From contig JAUVJU010000008.1 in assembly GCA_030592285.1 (NCBI GenBank), forward strand, positions 1-32,098: a stretch of DNA of 32,098 bases, written 5' to 3'. This stretch comes from Caldifarciminota bacterium. GTDB lineage: Bacteria; Hydrothermota; 32-111. Both the position numbers and the translations under genes were made by a program. This document shows, in pieces, positions 19,063-26,979 of this stretch. How positions within the stretch are numbered: the stretch's first letter is position 1; each line of letters opens with the position of its first letter. The notes under the pieces are model-generated. The model was not told the DNA's origin. It did no database searches and was given only the letters and a program-made list of their open reading frames with translations.

Positions 19063-20376
19063 ATGGATTATTTTAATGAGTTAAATGCAAAAGAAATCGT
19101 AAAAGAACTTGATAAGTATATTATTGGGCAGGATAATGCGAAAAAAATGGTTGCTATTGCACTGAGAAATCGTATGAGACGAATGAATGTGGAAGGAGAT
19201 ATAAGAGATGAGATCATTCCATCAAATATTATAATGATTGGTCCTACAGGTGTAGGAAAAACAGAGATAGCCAGACGGCTTGCCAAGCTTGTTAAAGCAC
19301 CATTTGTAAAAGTAGAGGCAACGAAATTCACTGAGGTGGGATATGTTGGTAAGGATGTTGAATCAATCATCAGAGACTTAGTGAATATTTCATATTCAAT
19401 GGTTGAAAAGGAAATGGCAAAGGAAGTAAGCAAGGCAGCAGAAAAAGCAGCAGAAGAAAAAATACTTGATGCAATTTTACCGGGAAATGAAAAAGCGGAA
19501 AAGGAAACAGTTGAAAAATTTCGTAATATGCTTGAAAGAGGTGTACTTGAAGATAGAGAAATTGAAGTTGAAGTAATGGAACAAAGCGGTCCCAAAATTG
19601 ATATTATGGGCATTGGAGGAATGGAAGCATTTGAAGGCATTCAGGATATGTTCCAAAATATTGCACCAAAGAAAAAGAAGAAGAAAAAAATGAAGGTAAA
19701 ACATGCAAGACAGATAATCATTGAAAATGAAACAATCAAGAGAATTGATAGAGAAATTGTTAATGAAAAAGCAAAGGAAAGAGCAGAACAAAATGGTATT
19801 GTCTTTATTGATGAAATTGATAAGGTTGTTACCACAGGGAAATATGAGGGAGTTGATGTATCAAGGGGCGGAGTTCAACGAGATCTATTACCTATTGTAG
19901 AGGGTACAACTGTAACAACAAAATACGGGGCTGTTAAAACCGACTATATTTTATTCATTGCAGCAGGTGCATTTTCATCTGTAAATATATCTGATCTAAT
20001 GCCGGAATTTCAGGGAAGATTTCCTGTTCGTTCAGAACTTAATTCACTTACAGGAGAAGAATTTTTCAGAATTCTTACAGAACCGGATAATGCAATAACA
20101 AAGCAGTATCAGGCATTGATTAAAACAGAGGGCATTGAAGTGGAATTTGATGATGAGGCATTAAAGCTTATTGCAGAAAAAGCATATTCTGCAAATCAGA
20201 AGATTGAGGATATTGGAGCAAGACGGCTTAGAACAGTAATTACAAAAGTGCTGGAAGATATAATGTATAATGCTCCCGATATTGAAAATAAGAAAATTGT
20301 GATTGATAAAAATTTTGTAGAAAAGAGTTTAGGTAATATTTTTGAGGATAAGGATTTAGAAAGGTATATTCTATGA
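19063..20376 (+). CDS. hslU: ATP-dependent protease ATPase subunit HslU (ClpY)
   Basis: The hexameric AAA+ unfoldase that feeds substrates to HslV. 437 aa, near the usual length. Walker A GPTGVGKT at 60-67, Walker B VFIDEIDKV at about 247-255, the pore and sensor segments GYVGKDVE and EFQGRFPVRSEL, and the C-terminal tail ending DLERYIL, which inserts into HslV pockets. The intermediate (I) domain spans about 110-230 and carries a run of lysines (KKKKKKK) at about 206-212 that is unusual. It has its own promoter and AGGAG ribosome site. The next gene overlaps its stop by 4 nt. Its partner hslV is upstream across the propeller island. Confidence 0.97.
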   Translation: MDYFNELNAKEIVKELDKYIIGQDNAKKMVAIALRNRMRRMNVEGDIRDEIIPSNIIMIGPTGVGKTEIARRLAKLVKAPFVKVEATKFTEVGYVGKDVESIIRDLVNISYSMVEKEMAKEVSKAAEKAAEEKILDAILPGNEKAEKETVEKFRNMLERGVLEDREIEVEVMEQSGPKIDIMGIGGMEAFEGIQDMFQNIAPKKKKKKKMKVKHARQIIIENETIKRIDREIVNEKAKERAEQNGIVFIDEIDKVVTTGKYEGVDVSRGGVQRDLLPIVEGTTVTTKYGAVKTDYILFIAAGAFSSVNISDLMPEFQGRFPVRSELNSLTGEEFFRILTEPDNAITKQYQALIKTEGIEVEFDDEALKLIAEKAYSANQKIEDIGARRLRTVITKVLEDIMYNAPDIENKKIVIDKNFVEKSLGNIFEDKDLERYIL

Positions 20377-20819
20377 ACATTGATTTTCTGAAAGAAAATT
20401 TGCATACAAAAATTCTTCATACTGCTCAATTAAATCAGGTATTAATGGAATTAATTGAGGATGAGGATATTGAAAAGGAAGATAAGGAAAAAATTATTAA
20501 TAATGTTTTAGAAAGAGAATCTGTTATGTCAATGCAATTAAAAAACGGTGTCTTTATTCCAAGAAGCAAAATGGAGAATAAAACATTCAAGATTTTTATA
20601 GGCATTACAAAAGATGACATTATACATAAAGATAGCAGCATCAATATTATAATTCTTTTTCTATATTCAAAAGAATATGAAGAGCAATATATTGAGCTTC
20701 TGGCATATATGATAAGATTATTTTTATGGAAATCATTAAGGGATAGTATTAGTGAAGTAGAAGAGGATGAAGAAATTGAAGATATTATAATCAAAGGAAT
20801 TAGTGAAATTGAGGACTAA
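20373..20819 (+). CDS. PTS EIIA-like protein lacking the active-site His
   Basis: 148 aa, soluble. The pattern EREsvmsmqLKNGVFIPRSK, then KTFKIFIGI and NIIILFLYSKEYEEQYIELLAYMIRLF, follows the PtsN/fructose-type EIIA domain, where the family has GIAIPH(G/A)-K with the phosphorylated His. Here that His is replaced by Arg64 (FIPRSK), so it should not accept phosphate from HPr or NPr. It may be a regulatory or structural relative. ATGA overlap with hslU and a 17-nt overlap with the next gene show tight coupling in the hslU operon. Family assignment is by motif and length and is moderately sure; the loss of His is seen directly. Confidence 0.65.
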   Translation: MNIDFLKENLHTKILHTAQLNQVLMELIEDEDIEKEDKEKIINNVLERESVMSMQLKNGVFIPRSKMENKTFKIFIGITKDDIIHKDSSINIIILFLYSKEYEEQYIELLAYMIRLFLWKSLRDSISEVEEDEEIEDIIIKGISEIED

Positions 20820-21279
20820 ATTTAACAAGATTATTTATTGGATACCATCAGGAGTGTGGCTTATTATTATGTTTGTGATGAGTTCTGTTAGTATTGAACC
20901 AAATAGAAAAAGAAATATTCTTGGAATGATTGTACAAACAATCAAAGAGCTTTTCATGAAATCATCTATTCAATTCATAAATTTTATTGGTAATAATATT
21001 GATAAGGTTTATCATTCCTTTGAATATCTTATATTTACTTTACTTCTTTATTATGCTTTAAGAAAAACATATAGAATGAATACTATTAAGAGTTTTTTGA
21101 TTATTGGAATTTTTATACCAATTGTTGCTATGATTGATGAAATTCATCAAAGGTATACTGCTACAAGAATTACATCAATGGGAGATTTTATTGCCGATAT
21201 TATTGGTATGCTTATAATGTTTACAGCAATAATGATTTTTAACGGATTAAGGAGAAAATATGCAATTCAGAAAGATTAA
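20803..21279 (+). CDS. VanZ-like membrane protein
   Basis: 158 aa starting at a GTG with AAGGA just upstream, overlapping the previous gene by 17 nt. TM helices at about 12-30, 67-85, 98-115 and 127-147. Family motifs are present: W-x-x-x-M-F-x-M-S-S in the first helix, DKVYHSFEYLIFTLL, and DEIHQRYTATR followed by GDFIADIIGM. VanZ-family proteins are small integral membrane proteins linked to resistance to teicoplanin in enterococci, but most members have no known role. Here it is wedged between the EIIA-like gene and hisS, with hisS starting inside its 3' end. Confidence 0.82.
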   Translation: MKLRTKFNKIIYWIPSGVWLIIMFVMSSVSIEPNRKRNILGMIVQTIKELFMKSSIQFINFIGNNIDKVYHSFEYLIFTLLLYYALRKTYRMNTIKSFLIIGIFIPIVAMIDEIHQRYTATRITSMGDFIADIIGMLIMFTAIMIFNGLRRKYAIQKD

Positions 21280-22525
21280 AGGTACTAATGATTATTTACC
21301 TAATGAATCCGTTATTTTTAGAGCAGTTAGAAATAGAGTGGAAAATATAATTGAACAATTTGGATTCCAGTATGAAATAACACCAATCCTTGAACCTTAC
21401 GAATTGTTTATAAGAAGCATAGGAGAACAGTCGGATATTGTTAATAAGGAAATGTTTGTATTTACTTCAAAAAATGGAAAAAAGATTGCACTTAAACCGG
21501 AAGAAACAGCGGTTCTATATAGGAGTTTATCAGAAAACAACTTATTAACTAATGCAGACATTAAAAAATTGTTTTATTTTACTCCTGTTTTTAGATATGA
21601 AAGACCTCAAAAAGGAAGATTTAGAGAATTTTATCAATATGGAGTTGAGATCATTAATTCTTATAATGCGGAAAGAGATGGTGAAATAATGCATATTGGT
21701 AAAGCAATTATTGATTCATTTGAAATTAAGGATGTGAAATTACATATTAATTCAATTGGATGTAAGAAGTGCAGACCTGAATATAAAAAAGCATTAATTG
21801 ATTTTCTTAGTAAAAATGATAAAAATCTATGTGAAAATTGTAAGATCAAAATTCATAATAATCCACTTCGTATTTTAGATTGTAAGAATAAATCTTGTAT
21901 TGAGGCAGTGAAAAATGCTCCAATAACAATAGATTATCTTTGTAATGATTGTGCGGAACATTTTAATCAAGTAAAGGAATCTCTTGATCGCAGGAAAATT
22001 GAGTATATTGAAAACACAAATATTGTAAGGGGATTGGACTATTACTCAAGCACGGTCTTTGAATTTATTGAAGAAGGCGGCAAGCTTGGGTCACAATCAA
22101 CAATAATTGGCGGTGGCAGATATGATTATCTTAGTAATGAATTTGATGCAGAGAATATCGGGGCAGTAGGATTCTCCGGTGGTTTTGAACGACTGTTAAT
22201 ATCTATTGATAAAAGCGTAAAGGATAGGATAATAGATGAATATTCAATAAAAGCAGTATTAGTATATTTCAATGATGAAACAATGAAATATGCATCCAAT
22301 ATAGCAGATATGATGAGAGAAGCAAACATTAAGACAGAAATAACATTTGAATATCAGGGAATAAAAAAACAGATGAAATTTGCATCAAGAATTAATGCAA
22401 GATTTGCTATAATATGCGGAGAGGAAGAAATGAATGATAATAAAGTGAAAATTAAAAATATGAATACAGGAAAACAAATAGAAGTTGAAAGAAATATTGA
22501 TAAAATCAAAGAGGCAATTTTATGA
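21260..22525 (+). CDS. hisS: Histidyl-tRNA synthetase
   Basis: Charges tRNA-His. 421 aa, class II. Motif 2 region RYERPQKGRFREFYQYGVE, the His-binding motifs GLDYYSSTVFEF and GGGRYDYLS, and a C-terminal alpha/beta anticodon-binding domain (about 325-421). The insertion domain (about 165-225) has several Cys pairs (CKKC, CENC), common in many bacterial HisRS. Start ATG has GGAG 5 nt upstream and overlaps the VanZ-like gene by 20 nt; its stop overlaps aspS by 4 nt (ATGA). HisZ is excluded because the catalytic motifs are complete. Confidence 0.96.
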   Translation: MQFRKIKGTNDYLPNESVIFRAVRNRVENIIEQFGFQYEITPILEPYELFIRSIGEQSDIVNKEMFVFTSKNGKKIALKPEETAVLYRSLSENNLLTNADIKKLFYFTPVFRYERPQKGRFREFYQYGVEIINSYNAERDGEIMHIGKAIIDSFEIKDVKLHINSIGCKKCRPEYKKALIDFLSKNDKNLCENCKIKIHNNPLRILDCKNKSCIEAVKNAPITIDYLCNDCAEHFNQVKESLDRRKIEYIENTNIVRGLDYYSSTVFEFIEEGGKLGSQSTIIGGGRYDYLSNEFDAENIGAVGFSGGFERLLISIDKSVKDRIIDEYSIKAVLVYFNDETMKYASNIADMMREANIKTEITFEYQGIKKQMKFASRINARFAIICGEEEMNDNKVKIKNMNTGKQIEVERNIDKIKEAIL

Positions 22526-24267
22526 CCAATAAGAAATTTAATACGGCAATGCGCGATTGTATGTGTGGAAACATTGACTTATCAATGGAAGGGAAAACTA
22601 TAAAAATCTGTGGCTGGGTGAAAAAAACAAGGAATCATGGTAATCTGATATTTCTTGATATAAGAGATAGAAGTGGAATTGTTCAGGTATTTTCAAATGA
22701 TACTGATATGATTAGTAGATTGTCAAGTGCAAGATTGGAAGATGTTATAAGTATTAATGGTGCTGTATTAAAAAGACCTGATGAGATGATCAATTCCGAT
22801 ATGAAAACAGGGGCAGTAGAAATAGAGTGTAAATCATTTGAAGTAATTTCAAAAAGTGAAGTAACACCATTTGTGATTGAAGAAGATATAAAGGCATCTG
22901 AACAATTGCGACTTAAATACAGATATCTGGATTTGAGAAGAGATTATATGCTGAATATTTTTGAAAAGAGAAGTTTGACATATCAGGTAATAAGAGAATA
23001 TCTTAATGAAAATGGTTTTCTTGAGATTGAAACACCTGTTTTGTCAAAAAGTACACCGGAAGGAGCAAGGGACTATATTGTTCCATCAAGAGTACATAAA
23101 GGTAAATTCTATGCTTTGGTTCAATCACCGCAATTATACAAACAGATACTAATGGTTTCAGGATTTGACAGATACTATCAATTTGCCCGTTGTTATAGAG
23201 ATGAGGATCTAAGAGCAGATAGGCAACCAGAACATACTCAGATTGATATTGAAATGAGTTTTGTTGAAAAGGAAGATATTTTTAAGATCACAGAAGAAAT
23301 GATGAAGCATTTATTTATAAAGGTATTAAATAGAAATATTGATATTCCATTTGAAATATTAACCTATGATAAATCAATGCTGCTTTATGGAACAGATAAA
23401 CCCGATACAAGATTTGAGAATACAATTATTGATATTACAATTCAGGCACAGGAATCAGAATCACATATAATCAAAAATAATGAATTCACAGGAGCATTGA
23501 TCTTTGAAGAAGAATTTCCAAGAAAGGAGATTGATAGATTAACGGAATTCGTTAAATCAGCAGGAGCAGCGGGCTTGGGATATTTGAAGGTAAAGGATGG
23601 AAATGTTTCCGGACCATTTGCAAAATTCCTTGATAGTTCTACATTGATCTCTGATAATGGTATAATGTTTATCATGTCTGGTAAAAAGAACAAAACTCTC
23701 CAGCATTTAGGATTATTGAGGAAAAAAATTGGTGATTGCAAGAAATTATATAATAAAGATATTTTTAAATTTCTCTGGATAATAGATTATCCATTATTTG
23801 AGTGGAATGAAGAAGAAAACAAATATGAACCATGTCATCATATGTTCACAATGCCAAAAAAGGAATTTATCGGAAAGATCAAGGAAAATCCACTTTCTGT
23901 TAAGGGTGAACTATATGATCTTGTTTGTAATGGCGTAGAAATTGCATCGGGAAGTATAAGAATTCATAAAATTGAGATTCAGAAAGAAATAATGGCAATT
24001 GTCGGCTTTGATGAAGAATCAGTAAATGAAAAATTTGGATTTCTCCTTGAAGCATTTAAGTATGGTGCTCCGCCACATGGTGGTATTGCTCCCGGAATTG
24101 ATAGATTAGTAATGCTTATGCTTGGTTTGGATAATATTAGGGATGTTATTGCTTTCCCGAAAACCCTTAATGCAATTGGATTAATGGAGAATTGTCCATC
24201 AGCAATTGGTGAAAAACAATTGGAAGAACTTGCAATTAATATAAAAGATGGTAATAATGAAAATTAG
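22522..24267 (+). CDS. aspS: Aspartyl-tRNA synthetase (bacterial type)
   Basis: Charges tRNA-Asp. 581 aa, class IIb. N-terminal OB-fold anticodon domain (about 15-110, GWVKKTRNHGNLIFLDIRD), catalytic motif 2 FARCYRDEDLRADRQPEHTQ near 220, the bacterial GAD insertion (about 290-400) and motif 3 GIAPGIDRLVMLMLG near 535. In the OB fold His39 sits where non-discriminating enzymes have His and discriminating ones often Leu, so it may also make Asp-tRNA-Asn for amidation; the other reported marker Gly is not present, so this is uncertain. Overlaps hisS by 4 nt and def by 11 nt. Confidence 0.96.
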   Translation: MTNKKFNTAMRDCMCGNIDLSMEGKTIKICGWVKKTRNHGNLIFLDIRDRSGIVQVFSNDTDMISRLSSARLEDVISINGAVLKRPDEMINSDMKTGAVEIECKSFEVISKSEVTPFVIEEDIKASEQLRLKYRYLDLRRDYMLNIFEKRSLTYQVIREYLNENGFLEIETPVLSKSTPEGARDYIVPSRVHKGKFYALVQSPQLYKQILMVSGFDRYYQFARCYRDEDLRADRQPEHTQIDIEMSFVEKEDIFKITEEMMKHLFIKVLNRNIDIPFEILTYDKSMLLYGTDKPDTRFENTIIDITIQAQESESHIIKNNEFTGALIFEEEFPRKEIDRLTEFVKSAGAAGLGYLKVKDGNVSGPFAKFLDSSTLISDNGIMFIMSGKKNKTLQHLGLLRKKIGDCKKLYNKDIFKFLWIIDYPLFEWNEEENKYEPCHHMFTMPKKEFIGKIKENPLSVKGELYDLVCNGVEIASGSIRIHKIEIQKEIMAIVGFDEESVNEKFGFLLEAFKYGAPPHGGIAPGIDRLVMLMLGLDNIRDVIAFPKTLNAIGLMENCPSAIGEKQLEELAINIKDGNNEN

Positions 24268-24733
24268 AATATACCCAGACCCTATACTCAGAATAAAATC
24301 GGAGACAATTCTAAAAGTAACAGATTATTACAGACGATTAATAAGGGATATGAGTAAGGCAATGAGTATTTCAGGAGGTATTGGACTTGCAGCAAATCAG
24401 ATAGGTGTTGCAAAAAGAATAATGCTAATTGATTTTGAAGAGGAGATAGAATTTCTTATTAATCCGGAGATCATCAGTAAATCAGAAGAATCATACAATG
24501 AGGAAGAGGGCTGTCTTTCTTTCCCAGAATTATATGTATTAATTAATAGACCTGTAAGTTTAGATATTAAATATTTAGATAAAAATAATAATATGAAGAA
24601 ACGAACTTTAAAGGATCTTTTTGCAAGAGTATTTATGCATGAATTTGATCATCTTAATGGTAAATTGATCATAGATTATATGCCAAATGAACAAAAATTG
24701 GCATATAATATGCAAATAAACAAAAAGGAGTAA
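24257..24733 (+). CDS. def: Peptide deformylase
   Basis: Removes the formyl group from new proteins using a bound metal. All three motifs are intact: GGIGLAANQIG, EEGCLSFP (metal ligand Cys) and FMHEFDHLNG (two His ligands and the catalytic Glu). I place the start at the second Met (24257): the protein then opens MKIRIYPDPIL, as the family does. The track start at 24248 adds three residues and has no ribosome site. 158 aa. It overlaps the end of aspS by 11 nt and is followed after 2 nt by the OsmC gene. Confidence 0.94.
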   Translation: MKIRIYPDPILRIKSETILKVTDYYRRLIRDMSKAMSISGGIGLAANQIGVAKRIMLIDFEEEIEFLINPEIISKSEESYNEEEGCLSFPELYVLINRPVSLDIKYLDKNNNMKKRTLKDLFARVFMHEFDHLNGKLIIDYMPNEQKLAYNMQINKKE

Positions 24734-24735
24734 CA

Positions 24736-25161
24736 ATGATACAAATAAATTATGAAGGTAAAATGAAATTCACTGCAAAAAATGAAAGAAAGCATAGTAT
24801 AACAATAGATACTGCATTAACATTTGGAGGAGAAGATACTGCTCCAACTCCAATGGAACTTTTATTAATGAGTTTGGGTGGATGCTCTGGAATGGATGTT
24901 GTATCAATTTTAGGTAAAATGAAACAGGAATTTTCAAATTTAAGTATTGATATTGATGCTGAGAAGAATGATAATTATCCACATGTTTTTACAAAGATAA
25001 AAATGAATTATAATATTATAGGCAATAGTCTTGATGAATTAAAAGTTAAAAGAGCAATTGAATTATCACAGAATAAATATTGTTCAGTATCTGCAATGCT
25101 TAGTAAAACTGCAAAGATTGATTGGATATTAAACATTATTGAGGAAACAAATGAAGATTAA
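24736..25161 (+). CDS. OsmC/YhfA-family protein (probable thiol peroxidase or related)
   Basis: 141 aa, soluble. FGGEDTAPTPMELLLMSLGGCSGMDVV carries the first conserved Cys, and QNKYCSVSAMLSKTAKIDW the second, as in OsmC/Ohr-type proteins that reduce organic hydroperoxides with a Cys pair. The sequence is of the YhfA-like branch, for which the natural substrate is not settled. Two nt after def, with GGAG upstream of the ATG, and overlapping the next gene by 11 nt, so it is within the long operon. Confidence 0.88.
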   Translation: MIQINYEGKMKFTAKNERKHSITIDTALTFGGEDTAPTPMELLLMSLGGCSGMDVVSILGKMKQEFSNLSIDIDAEKNDNYPHVFTKIKMNYNIIGNSLDELKVKRAIELSQNKYCSVSAMLSKTAKIDWILNIIEETNED

Positions 25162-26791
25162 AATATTTATATTATTATTAATTAGTGTTTTATTTGTATG
25201 GGGAAATCAAATAGATGATGCCTTAAACTTGATTGAAGAAAATGAACTTGGTAAAGCAAGGAATCTTTTAAATGAATTTATAAGTAATAATCCTGAAAAT
25301 GGTCGCCTTATTGAAGCATACATAGGGCTTTATAAAACATATACATGGAAATATAGTTTTGATAATAAGATCATTTTGGCTGATAGTATTTCATCAATGT
25401 TTCCATTTGAAAAGCGTACCAATATAATGCGGATTGAAACGGCAAATTATTTTATTACACAATCAGAATATTTTGAAGCATCAAAATGGCTGATGGAAAT
25501 AATTATGTTTACAAATAAAAACAACAGTAATTATAACACTGCTATTAATAGAGTTAAAAGATATATAAATTCATATTTAGAGCCCGCTCAGATTGAATAT
25601 ATGCTTTATAATTATTCTGTTGAAACGCTATTTCCATTAATGCTTTTTAGACTATATGCAATTAATTTTGAAGACAGTGAATTTGAGAAAGCAGAGTATT
25701 TTAGACAAAAATTGATTATTGAACATCCTGAATCATTCTATACAAGAGAATATATTCTTGAAATGGAAAGTGCAACGGGAACTGGGGCAAAGGTAGCAAT
25801 ACTCCTACCAACAACAGGTGAATTTGCACCTTTTGGAGAATCAGTAAGAAAAGGGATTGTAATAGCAAAGAATGAGGATGATATTGATTATGTTATTTTT
25901 AATACTTTCAGTAATCCTATAAGAACAGCAAAAATAATTGATAGTATTTATAAGGATAAATCCTTTATTGCAGTTATAGGACCAGTTAGTTCAATGGAAA
26001 CAACGGCTGTCGGAGCATATTTATTTGATAGAAAGGTGTTACCAATATTGGTACCGGTAGCAACCAATGGGGAATTAATGAATTTTGGGAAGAATATATT
26101 TCTCATTAATAAAACCCTTATTGAGCAGGCAAGATTTACAGCGGACTATGTAGCAAATGATGATAGCATAAAAAGTGTTGGAATAATTTTTCCGGATGAT
26201 TCTTATGGACGAACTCTTGCAACAGCATTTTCTGATGAAGCATTGAAAAAGGGAGTTGATATACCATTTGAAATTTCATATATTCCAGGCACAACGGATT
26301 TTACAGATAAACTGAATGTAATTATAGAGATGAATATTGATGCAATTTATCTTCCTGTGTCACCGGAAGATGCAATACTTCTTTCAACACAAATGATGTA
26401 TTATGATATTAATACACTGCTTTTGGGTAGTGATTCATGGTATAATGAAGATCTTGTTAGATTAGCAAAGGATTATATTCAGAATAGTTTGATATTTGTA
26501 CCAAAGAGAATAAATAAATATTCTGAAAGATATATTAATTTCAAACTTAAATTCAGAAAAAAATATAATGTTGAACCAGACAGGTTTGCTATGCTGTCCT
26601 ATGATACTTTTAATCTTCTTGCAAGATTAATAAAAAATGGATATAATACAAGAAGAAGTATTATAAACTATTTGCAACAAATGGAATACTATGATGGCAT
26701 TTCAGGTAAAGTGTCATTTTCTAAATTTAGAAGTGATTTTGATGTTTTTACAATAAATGGTTCTGATTTTGTAATTAAGGAGATTAAATGA
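25151..26791 (+). CDS. TPR-like plus periplasmic-binding (type 1) protein, LpoA-like architecture
   Basis: 546 aa from the ATG at 25151, which has GAGG 6 nt upstream; the track TTG at 25139 adds four residues before the signal peptide (MKIKIFILLLISVLFVWG). Residues about 20-205 are helical and TPR-like. From about 205 it follows the Peripla_BP_6/LivK fold (AKVAILLPTTGEFAPFGESV, then AVIGPVSSMETTAVGAY and GIIFPDDSYGRT). There is no lipobox and no ABC permease or ATPase gene nearby. This order, helical repeats then a type 1 binding fold, is that of LpoA, the outer-membrane activator of PBP1A, but sequence identity cannot be judged here. It leads a four-gene run of overlapping envelope genes. 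Confidence 0.75.
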   Translation: MKIKIFILLLISVLFVWGNQIDDALNLIEENELGKARNLLNEFISNNPENGRLIEAYIGLYKTYTWKYSFDNKIILADSISSMFPFEKRTNIMRIETANYFITQSEYFEASKWLMEIIMFTNKNNSNYNTAINRVKRYINSYLEPAQIEYMLYNYSVETLFPLMLFRLYAINFEDSEFEKAEYFRQKLIIEHPESFYTREYILEMESATGTGAKVAILLPTTGEFAPFGESVRKGIVIAKNEDDIDYVIFNTFSNPIRTAKIIDSIYKDKSFIAVIGPVSSMETTAVGAYLFDRKVLPILVPVATNGELMNFGKNIFLINKTLIEQARFTADYVANDDSIKSVGIIFPDDSYGRTLATAFSDEALKKGVDIPFEISYIPGTTDFTDKLNVIIEMNIDAIYLPVSPEDAILLSTQMMYYDINTLLLGSDSWYNEDLVRLAKDYIQNSLIFVPKRINKYSERYINFKLKFRKKYNVEPDRFAMLSYDTFNLLARLIKNGYNTRRSIINYLQQMEYYDGISGKVSFSKFRSDFDVFTINGSDFVIKEIK

Positions 26792-26979
26792 AAAAGAAAA
26801 TCGATGATAATGATCATCCATTAAAGTTTTCAAAGCTTAGTTTAATGTTTTTTGCAGGAGCATTTGTTTCGCTATTCATTGGATTTGTACTACTTATCAT
26901 AGGAGACATTCATATTGCACCAATACTGCTTGTACTTGGTTATTTGATATTAATCCCGGTAGCAATTATAAAAAAATGA
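26788..26979 (+). CDS. Small membrane protein, two TM helices
   Basis: 63 aa. A charged N-terminus (about 15 residues) is followed by hydrophobic helices at about 18-40 and 43-61, ending in KK. No family recognised. Overlaps both neighbours by 4 nt (ATGA at each end), so it is expressed in step with them and is likely a real gene rather than a chance frame. Confidence 0.75.
   Translation: MKKKIDDNDHPLKFSKLSLMFFAGAFVSLFIGFVLLIIGDIHIAPILLVLGYLILIPVAIIKK

Noticed and set aside
19068-19835. Minus-strand open frames inside hslU (190, 104 and 64 aa)
   Set aside because: They are shadows of the hslU coding sequence with low-complexity Ser/Phe-rich products and no start signals.
20803-21279. Glycopeptide resistance gene
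   Set aside because: VanZ-like proteins are widespread without resistance; no vanHAX-type genes are nearby.
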